A DNA stretch of 33,606 nucleotides, from positions 1-33,606 of the forward strand of contig JAAYOH010000092.1 of the NCBI GenBank assembly GCA_012520375.1, read 5' to 3'. Made by a program: the position numbers and the translations under genes. This document shows, piece after piece, positions 1 through 8,277 of the stretch (positions are counted from its first letter, which is position 1; the number at the start of each line of letters is the position of its first letter). The notes below the pieces were generated by a model. It saw only the letters and a list, made by a program, of their open reading frames with translations, was not told the DNA's origin and ran no database searches. This DNA comes from Clostridiales bacterium (GTDB lineage Bacteria; Bacillota; Clostridia; Christensenellales; Aristaeellaceae).

Positions 1-357
1 ACCAATGAGCAGGTAATTGCAGAACTGATCAAAATGGCCAAGGAAATCAATAACGCCAAGGCTGAAGGAGAAGCCATGGGGTTGACAGAAGAAGAGTTAG
101 CCTTCTATGATGCCTTGACCAGTCCTCAGGCCGTTAAAGATTTTTATGAGAACGATGTACTGGTGTCCATGGCTCGTGACCTTACAGAAATGCTGCGAAA
201 AAACCGTACCATTGATTGGCAGAAAAAGGAATCTGCCCGAGCGAAAATGCGGCGCATGGTAAAAAAGCTGCTGCGGAAATACAAGTATCCGCCTGAAGGG
301 ATGGAAGACGCGATTGCTACGGTGATTGGGCAGTGTGAGATGTGGGCGGATGGATAA
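1..357 (+). CDS. hsdR: Type I restriction endonuclease subunit R, C-terminal fragment (cut by window edge)
   Basis: The reading frame is open from base 1 and stops with TAA at 355-357, so only the last 118 residues are visible. They match the helical C-terminal region of EcoR124-type HsdR subunits (the DUF3387-type tail): an acidic 'LTEEELAFYDAL' segment, then 'TIDWQKKESARAKMRRMVKKLLRKYKYPP' split over about residues 71-99, which is the family's closing helix bundle. HsdR is the ATP-driven translocase and nuclease of the type I restriction complex; this tail is thought to contact the HsdM/HsdS methylase core. An internal ATG at 34 is not a credible start because the match continues upstream of it. 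The nuclease, helicase, hsdM and hsdS parts must lie to the left of the window. The AT-rich composition is unlike the rest of the window and fits a transferred defence locus. Confidence 0.85.
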   Translation, partial: TNEQVIAELIKMAKEINNAKAEGEAMGLTEEELAFYDALTSPQAVKDFYENDVLVSMARDLTEMLRKNRTIDWQKKESARAKMRRMVKKLLRKYKYPPEGMEDAIATVIGQCEMWADG

Positions 358-409
358 TGAATTGAAGATGTGCTGCTCTTATTGAGTCATGTGATACGGA
401 GGTGCTGAT

Positions 410-2527
410 TTGAAAATTGACTTACATTGTCACACAAAAATGACGAAAAAGGGAGATGGCGAGGGACGAAATGTAACAACTGAGGTATTTCGTCAAAAGG
501 TCGCCAATGCGGATGTTAAGATTATTGCAATAACGAATCACAATCACTTTGACTATACGCAATATATCGAGCTTCGTGATGTGGTCAACGAAATATGTCA
601 AGTATGGCCTGGGGTAGAGATAGATATAAAACAGGAACATGGTAGCAAATGGCATTTAGTTGTTGTGGCGAATCCTGATAATGCGGAAGAGTTTGCCCAA
701 AAAGTAAATAAGCTGTTTTCGGGGAAGAGCATTGAAACAGTAACGTGTACAATTCAAGAAGTATATAAAGCGCTAAACGATTGCGATACAATTTATATAG
801 CGCACTTTCATAAAAAACCATCAATTTCCGAGGAAGATCGAGAAGAACTACTTCGAGTTGTTGGTGACACGGCTAGAGTTTTCAATGAAACTTCTGACCA
901 TAAGGCATTAGGTGTTTTTGCTAACCATGGTTTTAATGTGCTAATAGGTAGTGATGTAAAAAACTGGGATGATTACGAGAAGTCAACATTTGCGGAGCTT
1001 AGGTTGCCTGTAGCAAGCTTTCAACAATTTTGTTTATTAGCCAAAAGGGATTCCACGGTTGTTAACACATTGCTCAACAAGAAAAAGTATAATACTATGA
1101 CGGCCTCACCTCATCATACAGTGAAAATAAAACTCAATATTTACGAGGACATGAACATTGTTTTCGGACAAAAAGGAACAGGAAAAAGTGAAATTCTTCA
1201 AACACTCTACAATGAAGCAAAGGCCTTGGGTATAAATAGCCTTTTATATAAGGGAGTAGAGAAGGATGAAAAGTTTAGTGAAATTTTAGATACGAGAAAC
1301 GTTGATCGAGATATATCTAAAATCAATGCCAATGACTGTGAATTAGAGTTTACCAGAATATTTGAATGGACAGAAAAAACTCCCACTCTCTTAGCGAGTT
1401 ATTTGTCATGGTGCTCAACGAGAGATCATAATACGAATAAAAGCAGAATGAAAATCACTGATTCATCTGACCTTGTAGATTTGGAACCAAGCTGTACTAG
1501 GATTCATCATTCGAATTACAAGCAAATCAAGTTAATTAATGAGACTATTAGTAAAATCGATCCTTCACTATATTTAGATGAACATGATGTTAAGAAATTA
1601 AAAGAGCTCTTAGAAAAGCTACTTATAAACAATAAAAAGAAGTTGTTGCAGTGTATTATCGAAGAGCAAGCAACTTTACTTGTTAACTTTAGCTTGAGAT
1701 CTATAAAATCCATTGCTGATAAAAAATCAAGCACTGTATCAAAACCTGCTTCTACTGGGTTTAGAGAATTTGCATTGAATCGTATTGAGTTAAAGCAACA
1801 TGCAAACTCTATCATTAAGAACCTTCAAAGCAAAGAACACAACGAAACGAAATACTTGGGGGAAATTGATGGGAAAGGCCAAGTTTATATTAACACTAAA
1901 TATAGATTATTATGTGATGAGTCAAGAACGAATGAGTTTTTCCTAGGCATAAGAAATTTGAGGGATGTTATTGCTAAATTGCGTGATATAGAAAGAAATG
2001 CCTGCAAAATAGACGTTGCGAATCTAGTCGTTGAGTTCGCCCAAAAGTGCCACGAAATGCAGGTGGATTCATTAGAGAAATTCTTGGGAATCTCTAGGCA
2101 AATTGTGTTAGAGGACGGAAGTCTATACTCACCGTCAAGTGGAGAAAAGAGCATACTCATGTTGCAGCAGGTGTTATCTAGTGATGCAGATGCCTACTTT
2201 CTTGATGAGCCGGAGTTGGGGATGGGGAATTCCTATATAGACAGTAGTGTTAGACCGATATTGTCTGATCTAGCAAAGAAACACAAAATGGTGGTAGTTG
2301 CTACTCATAATGCAAACATTGCTGTAAGAACGCTACCCTACATGTCAATACTGAGGACGCATAAAAATGGTGTTTATGCCACATATACTGGGAATCCTTT
2401 TGACGATAGACTGGTAAACATAGAGAATTCAAATGATGTTAGGAGTTGGACAGAAGAAAGTCTCCATACGCTTGAAGGGGGAAAAGAAGCTTTTTATGAA
2501 AGGAAGAGCATATATGAAACAAAGTAG
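410..2527 (+). CDS. PHP-domain AAA/ABC-type ATPase, putative defence protein
   Basis: This 705-residue protein fuses a PHP phosphoesterase domain to an SMC/ABC-like ATPase. PHP metal ligands visible are H6 and H8 (DLHCH), H44 (ITNHN), E70, H82, H132/H134 (AHFHK) and D182 (GSD). The ATPase follows: Walker A GQKGTGKS at 253-260, a long helical middle (about 290-560), signature SSGEKS at 576-581, Walker B YFLDEP at 596-601 and a switch histidine in ATHNA at 631-635. The start is TTG at 410, chosen for the GGAGGTG about 7 bases upstream and because the PHP motif begins at once. It lies 52 bp after hsdR and overlaps the next gene by 14 bp. The layout resembles the proteins pipelines call TrlF-type AAA-like ATPases (from memory, not checked). 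A nucleic-acid or nucleotide hydrolase controlled by ATP and serving phage defence is inference. Confidence 0.72.
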   Translation: MKIDLHCHTKMTKKGDGEGRNVTTEVFRQKVANADVKIIAITNHNHFDYTQYIELRDVVNEICQVWPGVEIDIKQEHGSKWHLVVVANPDNAEEFAQKVNKLFSGKSIETVTCTIQEVYKALNDCDTIYIAHFHKKPSISEEDREELLRVVGDTARVFNETSDHKALGVFANHGFNVLIGSDVKNWDDYEKSTFAELRLPVASFQQFCLLAKRDSTVVNTLLNKKKYNTMTASPHHTVKIKLNIYEDMNIVFGQKGTGKSEILQTLYNEAKALGINSLLYKGVEKDEKFSEILDTRNVDRDISKINANDCELEFTRIFEWTEKTPTLLASYLSWCSTRDHNTNKSRMKITDSSDLVDLEPSCTRIHHSNYKQIKLINETISKIDPSLYLDEHDVKKLKELLEKLLINNKKKLLQCIIEEQATLLVNFSLRSIKSIADKKSSTVSKPASTGFREFALNRIELKQHANSIIKNLQSKEHNETKYLGEIDGKGQVYINTKYRLLCDESRTNEFFLGIRNLRDVIAKLRDIERNACKIDVANLVVEFAQKCHEMQVDSLEKFLGISRQIVLEDGSLYSPSSGEKSILMLQQVLSSDADAYFLDEPELGMGNSYIDSSVRPILSDLAKKHKMVVVATHNANIAVRTLPYMSILRTHKNGVYATYTGNPFDDRLVNIENSNDVRSWTEESLHTLEGGKEAFYERKSIYETK

Positions 2528-2834
2528 CCAACAGTCAGTTCGTGTTATTGTCGAACTAAAAGAACTTAATAATGAAGATGTGATGGTTTTTAAAATGGAT
2601 GAAGATGAAAATAAGTACGTGATTTACATGAATAGATCAAGTGGTCAAGCTGAGATGAAAGATGTTTTCACTAAGTTATTAGAGTTGCTTATGAACAACA
2701 ATGTTACTGTTGAGTTAGTAATTGCTGATGGCTATGCCAAGGGGTTATATAAGGAGGTTTGTAGCGAGTATGTAAGTGAACTAAATCGAGAACTAATTCA
2801 AGTTAAAACAAGTATGGAGGAACTACTTAAGTAA
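2514..2834 (+). CDS. Small protein of unknown function paired with the PHP-ATPase
   Basis: This 106-residue protein belongs to no family I recognise. I chose ATG 2514 because AGGAAG sits about 9 bases upstream; in-frame ATGs at 2433 and 2496 would add residues encoded inside the upstream gene. The start lies 14 bp before the end of the ATPase gene, a typical translational coupling arrangement, so the two are almost certainly one operon. Residues 8-40 look like beta strands (VRVIVELKEL, VMVFKMD, KYVIYMN), 50-75 is helical, and the last 30 residues form a charged helix. There is no signal peptide, membrane segment or catalytic motif. An accessory or regulatory subunit for the ATPase is inferred from position only. 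It is AT-rich like its neighbour. Confidence 0.6.
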   Translation: MKQSSQQSVRVIVELKELNNEDVMVFKMDEDENKYVIYMNRSSGQAEMKDVFTKLLELLMNNNVTVELVIADGYAKGLYKEVCSEYVSELNRELIQVKTSMEELLK

Positions 2835-3096
2835 ATTGTTTTTGATTATGCATTAATTGTAGCCGGAATGTAGTTAATCGAATAAAGAATGATGTGGCGA
2901 CGTATTCACCTGGCAACAACAAATATGATAGCCAATACCACCGGGATAATGTAGACACTCGAGATAATGAGCACGATAAAGCTAAACAAAAAAGCTTAGA
3001 TGATGTTTCTCTGCATCGAGTGGGAGTGACAAAAATAGGTCAATGGATAATGCAGCGCTGATAAAATGAAGAATTGAGCAGATAAGAGAGGGGAAA
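2835..3096. other. 262-bp AT-rich spacer with an open stretch but no credible gene
   Basis: The spacer separates the PHP-ATPase pair from the glycosylase gene. One plus frame is open from about 2852 to a TGA at 3059-3061 and reads as a hydrophilic, Asp/Asn/His-rich peptide (for example DNVDTRDNEHDKAKQKS). It has no ribosome binding site, no good start codon and no family resemblance. It may be the tail of a decayed gene at the edge of the defence island, or chance. No convincing terminator hairpin was seen after 2834. Confidence 0.3.
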
Positions 3097-3591
3097 ATGA
3101 CCAGACATCAAACCATTACCCACCCGCTCCGGCCTCTTTTTCGAGCTGATTCAAGAATTCTGATCCTGGGTTCCTTTCCCTCTGTCAAAACCAGAGAATA
3201 TGGCTTCTTTTATGGACATCCCCGGAATCGTTTCTGGCCTTTGCTTGAGCGGATTTTTGATGTGAAACTGAGCATTGATATAGAAGAAAGAAGAGCCTTT
3301 CTTTTGCAGCATCATCTTGCCCTCTACGATGTCATTTACCAGTGTGATATCATCGGGTCCAGTGATGCCAGCATTCAAAACGTAGTTCCCTCCGATTTAA
3401 GCCCGATTTTTATAGAGGCGGATATAAAGCAAGTTTTCTGCAACGGCGGGACTGCCTATCGCTACTATCAAAAATACCAGGAGCAGAACACGGGATATCA
3501 AGCCATTCAACTGCCCTCTACCAGTCCAGCCAATGCAAGGTCTTCGATGGATCATTTGTATGATCAATGGAAGGTGATCAGAGAGGATTGA
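3097..3591 (+). CDS. DNA-deoxyinosine (hypoxanthine) glycosylase, UDG superfamily
   Basis: This 164-residue protein has the full length and motif order of the hypoxanthine-DNA glycosylase branch of the uracil-DNA glycosylase superfamily. Motif 1 is ILGSFPSVKT at about 21-31, followed by GHPRNRFWP at about 41-49, the segment that holds the active-site Asn in this family. The C-terminal motif is LPSTSPANA at about 139-147, and the central FCNGGTAYR is also typical. The enzyme removes deaminated bases (mainly hypoxanthine from deoxyinosine) from DNA to start base excision repair in the cytoplasm. ATG 3097 follows GAGAGGGG with a short spacer. It stands alone, and its composition is closer to the following region than to the AT-rich module before it. 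Confidence 0.85.
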   Translation: MTRHQTITHPLRPLFRADSRILILGSFPSVKTREYGFFYGHPRNRFWPLLERIFDVKLSIDIEERRAFLLQHHLALYDVIYQCDIIGSSDASIQNVVPSDLSPIFIEADIKQVFCNGGTAYRYYQKYQEQNTGYQAIQLPSTSPANARSSMDHLYDQWKVIRED

Positions 3592-3938
3592 TTTGGGATC
3601 CCATTCAGATTGGACAATCGAAACCCGGGGTGTTGCCGGGCCTACGGTGATTTGATCCGATCGTTCAGCGTTTCTCAGGACCACCGATGCAAGCCCAAAG
3701 CATTGCGAACTTGCAGAAAAAAGGAGACGGCGTTATGAAAAGAACGGGGAATGCATTATCAAGGGGATGCGGGGGCATGCCTGCCAAACAATGGATGCCC
3801 TGATGCTGGCGCTTATCCTGTTGCCGGAGCCATTTGCGGTTGACATGAACCTCCCCGACGCCAAACGAGCGCCGCATGCGATTGAAAAGAGCACACGGAT
3901 ACGGACTTCAAATTTACCGATTTATTCAAGAACAGGCG
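3592..3938. other. Intergenic stretch with an orphan translation start
   Basis: This non-coding stretch lies between the glycosylase and the tetR promoter. At 3735 an ATG has a very good ribosome binding site (AAAAAAGGAG about 8 bases upstream) and begins MKRTGNALS, but the frame stops after 22 codons at 3801-3803. A neighbouring frame continues with a hydrophobic run (LMLALILLP). This looks like the start of a small membrane-protein gene destroyed by a frameshift or deletion; that is inference. No other feature was found here. Confidence 0.3.
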
Positions 3939-3967
3939 TTGACAAAAAAGGGCAAACGTGATACAAC
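3939..3967 (+). promoter_or_regulatory. Sigma-A type promoter of the tetR gene
   Basis: A perfect -35 box TTGACA at 3939-3944 is followed by a 17-bp spacer and a -10 box TACAAC at 3962-3967. Expected transcription start is about 3974, just before the palindrome at 3976-3992. Confidence 0.7.
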
Positions 3968-3975
3968 TAACATAC

Positions 3976-3992
3976 CGACAGGGTGCCGGTCG
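3976..3992 (+). promoter_or_regulatory. Putative TetR-family operator, site 1 (autoregulation)
   Basis: CGACAGGGTGCCGGTCG is an imperfect palindrome with six of seven bases per arm matching around the centre. It covers the predicted transcription start of the tetR gene, a usual place for a self-repressing operator. The pattern CGACAGG-N4-CGGTCG recurs at 4709-4725 in front of the MFS gene. Confidence 0.6.
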
Positions 3993-4016
3993 AAAGAGAA
4001 AAGGATCAAGGAAGCC

Positions 4017-4643
4017 ATGAGAGTTGTAAAATCTGCAGAAGAGAGAAAAAACGAAATACTGGATGTGGCGGAGCAGTTGTTCGCAGAGAAAGGCTTTGAC
4101 AATACCAGTACGAACGACATCATCAGCAAAATTGGTATTGCGCGCGGCACGCTGTATTACCATTTCAAAACCAAGGAAGAGATCCTCGATGCCCTCGTAG
4201 AGAGGATACGATGCGAAAAGATCGAACAGGCAGAGGCGATTGTTTCGGACCGGAGCATCCCGCTCCTGGAGCGCCTTACCGGATCCGTTCTGGCGCTGAA
4301 CATCGAGGGCGGAATCGGCACCGAGGTATTGGAGCAGATCCATAAACCCCAGAACGCTTTGCTTCATCAAAAAATGCAGGAGCGTATCATAAAAGGAATC
4401 GTTCCTGTGATCGCAAAGCTGATCGAAGAGGGCAACGCAACCGGCATCTTCGACACGGAATACCCTTCGGACGCGGTGGAGATGATCCTTACGTATTCGA
4501 GCAATGCCTTTGATGAGCTTTCCGGCTTGTCGCCTTCGGCAATCGAAAAAAAGAGCAAGGCGTTCATCTACCATACCGAGAGGATTTTGGGCGCACGGGA
4601 AGGCAGCCTCACGGCGGCGATCAGGAAGATTTTTTCCAAATAG
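4017..4643 (+). CDS. TetR/AcrR-family transcriptional regulator
   Basis: This 208-residue protein begins with a TetR-type DNA-binding domain at about residues 8-65: RKNEILDVAEQLFAEKGF (helix 1), STNDIISKIGIARGTLYYHF (helix-turn-helix with the family signature) and KTKEEILDAL. The rest is an all-helical ligand-binding and dimerisation domain without close recognition. I chose ATG 4017, which follows AAGGA closely; in-frame starts upstream would lie in the promoter and operator. The gene carries a consensus promoter and a palindrome over its own transcription start, and the same palindrome precedes the MFS exporter, so it probably represses itself and the export genes until a toxic ligand binds. 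The ligand cannot be read from sequence. Confidence 0.85.
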   Translation: MRVVKSAEERKNEILDVAEQLFAEKGFDNTSTNDIISKIGIARGTLYYHFKTKEEILDALVERIRCEKIEQAEAIVSDRSIPLLERLTGSVLALNIEGGIGTEVLEQIHKPQNALLHQKMQERIIKGIVPVIAKLIEEGNATGIFDTEYPSDAVEMILTYSSNAFDELSGLSPSAIEKKSKAFIYHTERILGAREGSLTAAIRKIFSK

Positions 4644-4660
4644 AACAGGTTCGGGAAAGC

Positions 4661-4689
4661 GGGATCTACCCCATCGCATGGTAGGTCCC
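4661..4689 (+). promoter_or_regulatory. Inverted repeat in the tetR-MFS spacer
   Basis: GGGATCTACC at 4661-4670 faces GGTAGGTCCC at 4680-4689 with a 9-base loop. In RNA this gives ten pairs including one G-U. No U-tract follows, so it is not a classic terminator; it may slow or trim read-through from tetR into the exporter gene, or be a second protein site. Confidence 0.4.
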
Positions 4690-4708
4690 ATACATTGGCG
4701 ACAACAAC

Positions 4709-4725
4709 CGACAGGCAGACGGTCG
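4709..4725 (+). promoter_or_regulatory. Putative TetR-family operator, site 2 (export genes)
   Basis: CGACAGGCAGACGGTCG matches site 1 at all positions except the four central ones; one flanking base on the left (A before C) and on the right (A) is also shared. It is followed directly by TAATAC at 4726-4731, a plausible -10 box, so a bound repressor would cover the promoter of the MFS gene. The -35 region (AACAAC at 4703-4708) is weak. Confidence 0.55.
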
Positions 4726-4749
4726 ATAATACAATTCGGAGAGTGGAAC

Positions 4750-6000
4750 GTGAAACGGAAAACGAACTACAGCAAATTTTTGCTTCTTTGGAGCGGAGAA
4801 CTGGTGTCGGCGATAGGCGGGGGGCTCACCAGCTTCGGGCTCGGCGTGTACGTGTTTCAAAAGACGGGAAGCGCCGGCAGTATGGCGTTGGTGACCTTGC
4901 TGGCATTTTTGCCCAAATTGCTGTTGAGCGTGCCGGCGGGCATCGCGGCCGACAGGTACGACAGGCGGCTCCTCATGATCATAGGCGACGGCCTGTCCGC
5001 GCTTGGGCTCGTTTATATCCTCGTCTGCATGCTGATGGGCGAGGCGGCGCTGTATCAGATCTGCATCGGCGTATTTGTCAGTTCCGTCTTTTCATCCCTT
5101 CTGGAACCGTCCTACAGGGCGACGGTGACAGATCTTCTCACCAGGGAGGAATTCTCAAAGGCGAGCGGCATGGTAAGCGTCGCGGGAAGCGCCAGGTATC
5201 TTGTTTCGCCTGTCGCCGCAGGGCTCTTGCTGGCCGTAAGCGACGTAAAGCTCCTGCTGCTCATCGATATCGGCACATTTTTTTTCACGGCAGCCTGTAC
5301 TGCGATCGTAAGAGCCGGCCTTCCGTCCCAAACGCCTGAAGACAACGTGACGTTGTTGGATAGCTTCAGGGAAGGATGGAGCGCCATCACAAAAAAGCGC
5401 GGCGTTCTGATCCTGATTGTCGTTTCATCCATCATGACCTGCTTTATGGGCGCCATGCAGGTCTTGTCGGAGCCGATGATTCTTCATTTCGCAAACAGCA
5501 GCGTCCTCGGCGCCGCAGAGACCATCTGCGCATGCGGGATGCTTGTATCGAGTGTAATTTTGGGGATTTGGGGAGTAAAGAAGCACTTTGCAAGGGTGCT
5601 CAGCGCATCCCTGATTTTGGCGGGCCTTGCAATGGTCGGCTTTGGCTTGAAAGAAAACATCTATACAATCTGCTGTTTCGGCTTTCTGTTTTTCTTCACG
5701 CTGCCTTTTGCCAATAACTGCCTGGACTACCTCATCAGGACGAATATAGATGCCGATGCGCAGGGAAGGGCATGGGGACTGATAGGCCTCCTGTCGCAGT
5801 TTGGTTACGTCGTGGCATACGGATGTATGGGATGGGTGGCAGACAGGGTAGGCTCGGTCAGGCAGGTAGGCGTTGGAAGGGGGGCGGCATATGTGGTGAT
5901 GGTCTCGGGCGCGCTTCTTGCCATGGTTGCCGTGGCACTTATTTTTTTCAAAGACGTGAGGGATTTGGAGCAAAATGAAAAAACGATTGATCGTCAATGA
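4750..6000 (+). CDS. MFS transporter, probable drug/toxin exporter
   Basis: This 416-residue membrane protein has about 12 hydrophobic segments. The first helix (FLLLWSGELVSAIGGGLTSFGLGVYVF) and the loop 2-3 motif AGIAADRYDRR are typical of the MFS_3 group of exporters related to macrolide and enterobactin efflux; a matching WVADRVG motif lies in the second half. The start is GTG 4750, with GGAGAG about 7 bases upstream; the frame is open further upstream but would run through the operator. The last 26 bp overlap the start of the FtsX-type permease, so both are translated together. Placement behind a TetR operator supports regulated export of a harmful compound; the substrate is unknown. Confidence 0.85.
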   Translation: MKRKTNYSKFLLLWSGELVSAIGGGLTSFGLGVYVFQKTGSAGSMALVTLLAFLPKLLLSVPAGIAADRYDRRLLMIIGDGLSALGLVYILVCMLMGEAALYQICIGVFVSSVFSSLLEPSYRATVTDLLTREEFSKASGMVSVAGSARYLVSPVAAGLLLAVSDVKLLLLIDIGTFFFTAACTAIVRAGLPSQTPEDNVTLLDSFREGWSAITKKRGVLILIVVSSIMTCFMGAMQVLSEPMILHFANSSVLGAAETICACGMLVSSVILGIWGVKKHFARVLSASLILAGLAMVGFGLKENIYTICCFGFLFFFTLPFANNCLDYLIRTNIDADAQGRAWGLIGLLSQFGYVVAYGCMGWVADRVGSVRQVGVGRGAAYVVMVSGALLAMVAVALIFFKDVRDLEQNEKTIDRQ

Positions 6001-8257
6001 TTTACAGGCGAACAAGCTGGTCGCCGTATCGACCTGCATCTTTATGGCGGCTTCTGCCATGCTGCTTGGGCTTTCAATCCTTCTGTTCGGAAGCCTTTCA
6101 AGCTCCATCGACTGTTTGATGGAAACCGCACAGACCCCGGATTTTCTCCAGATGCATGCCGGAGAGATCGATGAAGAGGAGCTTGCCCTCTTTTCGGAGG
6201 AGAGAGGCGACGTGGAGGCCATGCAGGTATGCAGATTCCTGAACTTGCAGAATTCCCAGCTATCGATTGGCGGGAAATCGCTTATCGACAACATGCAGGA
6301 CAACGGGCTGTGCTGTCAAAATCACTCGTTCGATTTTCTCATCGACGCGGAGAACAAAAGGATCCAGCCCGATCCGGGGGAAGTATACGTCCCGGTCTGT
6401 TATAAAAGGGAGTACGGGATCCAGACAGGGGATGTCATGCAGATCGGCCTGCAAGAGCTCGGCGTTGCGGGATTTCTGAGGGATTCACAGATGAATTCCA
6501 TGATGGCTTCTTCCAAGAGGTTTCTGGTGAACCAAGCGGATTATGAAAGGATGAGGCCTCTTGGACACGAAGAGTACCTGATCGAATTCAAGCTTCGAGA
6601 AGGCAGCGATACCAACGCATTTTCCACGGCGTATGAGGATGCGGGCCTGCCGGGAAACGGCCCTACGATCACGTATCCCCTCGTCAAAATGATGAACGCG
6701 CTTTCCGACGGAATGATGATCCTTGTCATCTTGCTGGTCAGCGCCGTGGTGCTTTTTATCTCCATGCTGTGCATCCGATATATCATACTGACACAGCTTG
6801 AAAAGGACAAACGCGAAATTGGCCTGCTGAAAGCTGTCGGTATTTCGAAAAGAGACGTTCGCAGCCTGTATTTTTCCAAGTATTTGCTGTTGTCCGTGTT
6901 CGGATGCCTGGTCGGCGTCATAGCGGCGCTGATCGCTGCGGAGCCGCTGGGCGCGCAGATGCGGGAACTATACGGCGAGGCAGGCCATATGGACCTGATC
7001 TATCCCTTGATGATCCTGGGTTCTCTTGCGGCAGAAGGGATCATTTTGCTGTCCGTGTACCGCACGCTTGGCAAAATGGAAAAAATGTCTGTTGTCCGGG
7101 CGCTGTACGGACAGGGGAACTACGGAAAAAAGAAGAATCTTTACCTGCCGATCGGAATCATCACCGCGTCAGCAGTATTTATGATCCTGGTGCCATGGAA
7201 TATACAAAGCACCATCGCAGCGCCCGGATTTGTCACGTATATGGGGATCGGAGAGAGCCAGGTCCGAATCGATATCAGGCAGACCGAGGCGGTTGAAGAA
7301 AAAGCAAAGGCCGCTGCGAGGGAAATAGAGCAGGATGCGTTGGTGCGGGATTATGCGTTGATGCATACCGGTTCTTACAAGACGGTGCTGCCTGACGGAA
7401 CTGCCTACAATCTGATGATCGAAAACGGAGATCACGGCAGATTCCCGGTGCGTTACCTGGAAGGCAGCCATCCTGACAGCAGGGATGAAATAGCGGTATC
7501 GATCCTGAATTCAAAGGAAATGAACGTCCACGTAGGCGATACGATCCGCGTCTATCCTGATTTGGGGGATAACCATGCGGGCCCTGTGTCCTGCACAGTC
7601 TGTGGAATCTATTCGGACGTCACAAATGGGGGCAAGACGGCCAAAGCCTGCTTGGCCGGTTATGAAGATCAGACGCCGGTCATGTGGAGCGTGATCTATC
7701 TCTCCCTGGAGGATGATCGACTCGCGGGCGCATGGGTTGAAGCGTACCGGACAAAGTATTCTTCCCACGATGACGGAATCAAGGCGGCCACGATCGCGGA
7801 CTATATCAGGGGGACCTATGGGCAAACCATCCGCAACATCCAAAAAGCAGCCGTCGTGTCGGCCGCCTCGGCATGCCTGATCCTCTTTGTGGTGACGCTC
7901 TTGCTCTTGCGCCTGGCGATCTGGCGAGAGCGCAGCGATAGCTCGCTCAAGAAAGCGCTGGGATTCACCTCGGCAGATATCAAAGAAGCGTATGTGAAAA
8001 AGACTTTTCAATATGTTTTGCCGGGCATTGCGGTCGGGTGCTTTGCCGGGATCGTCCCGGGACAAAGCCTTGCCGGCGCATTGCTGGGCTCCATGGGGGC
8101 ATACGGATTTCATTTTATCATCAATCCGATCGCGGTATTTGTGGTTGCGCCCGTGGCGATCGCAGCGGCAGCGGCGCTTGCAACCTGGGCAAGCCTGAAA
8201 GAAGTTGGCAGGATTCGGGCATACGAATGCCTCGGCGCCCGCACGGGCAATGATTGA
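5975..8257 (+). CDS. ABC transporter permease with FtsX domains (MacB/LolE-like)
   Basis: This 760-residue protein has two FtsX-type halves. An N-terminal helix (about 16-40) is followed by an extracytoplasmic domain (about 41-240) and three helices near 246-270, 303-327 and 342-366. A helix at about 389-410 starts the second half, with its own large outer domain (about 411-620) and three closing helices near 626-650, 675-700 and 715-745. The segments EKDKREIGLLKAVGISKRDV and ERSDSSLKKALGFTSADI are the cytoplasmic coupling helices that dock on the ATPase. ATG 5975 follows GGAG. Its ATPase partner begins 20 bp downstream. Members of this class move lipids, peptides or antibiotics, or drive mechanical work, rather than importing solutes; which applies here cannot be told. 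Confidence 0.85.
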   Translation: MKKRLIVNDLQANKLVAVSTCIFMAASAMLLGLSILLFGSLSSSIDCLMETAQTPDFLQMHAGEIDEEELALFSEERGDVEAMQVCRFLNLQNSQLSIGGKSLIDNMQDNGLCCQNHSFDFLIDAENKRIQPDPGEVYVPVCYKREYGIQTGDVMQIGLQELGVAGFLRDSQMNSMMASSKRFLVNQADYERMRPLGHEEYLIEFKLREGSDTNAFSTAYEDAGLPGNGPTITYPLVKMMNALSDGMMILVILLVSAVVLFISMLCIRYIILTQLEKDKREIGLLKAVGISKRDVRSLYFSKYLLLSVFGCLVGVIAALIAAEPLGAQMRELYGEAGHMDLIYPLMILGSLAAEGIILLSVYRTLGKMEKMSVVRALYGQGNYGKKKNLYLPIGIITASAVFMILVPWNIQSTIAAPGFVTYMGIGESQVRIDIRQTEAVEEKAKAAAREIEQDALVRDYALMHTGSYKTVLPDGTAYNLMIENGDHGRFPVRYLEGSHPDSRDEIAVSILNSKEMNVHVGDTIRVYPDLGDNHAGPVSCTVCGIYSDVTNGGKTAKACLAGYEDQTPVMWSVIYLSLEDDRLAGAWVEAYRTKYSSHDDGIKAATIADYIRGTYGQTIRNIQKAAVVSAASACLILFVVTLLLLRLAIWRERSDSSLKKALGFTSADIKEAYVKKTFQYVLPGIAVGCFAGIVPGQSLAGALLGSMGAYGFHFIINPIAVFVVAPVAIAAAAALATWASLKEVGRIRAYECLGARTGND

Positions 8258-8277
8258 TTTGGAGGGTGAAGAAAGCC

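Noticed and set aside
3813-4691. A 292-codon minus-strand frame opposite tetR
   Set aside because: No motif and no binding site; the plus strand has a clear TetR protein with promoter and operator.
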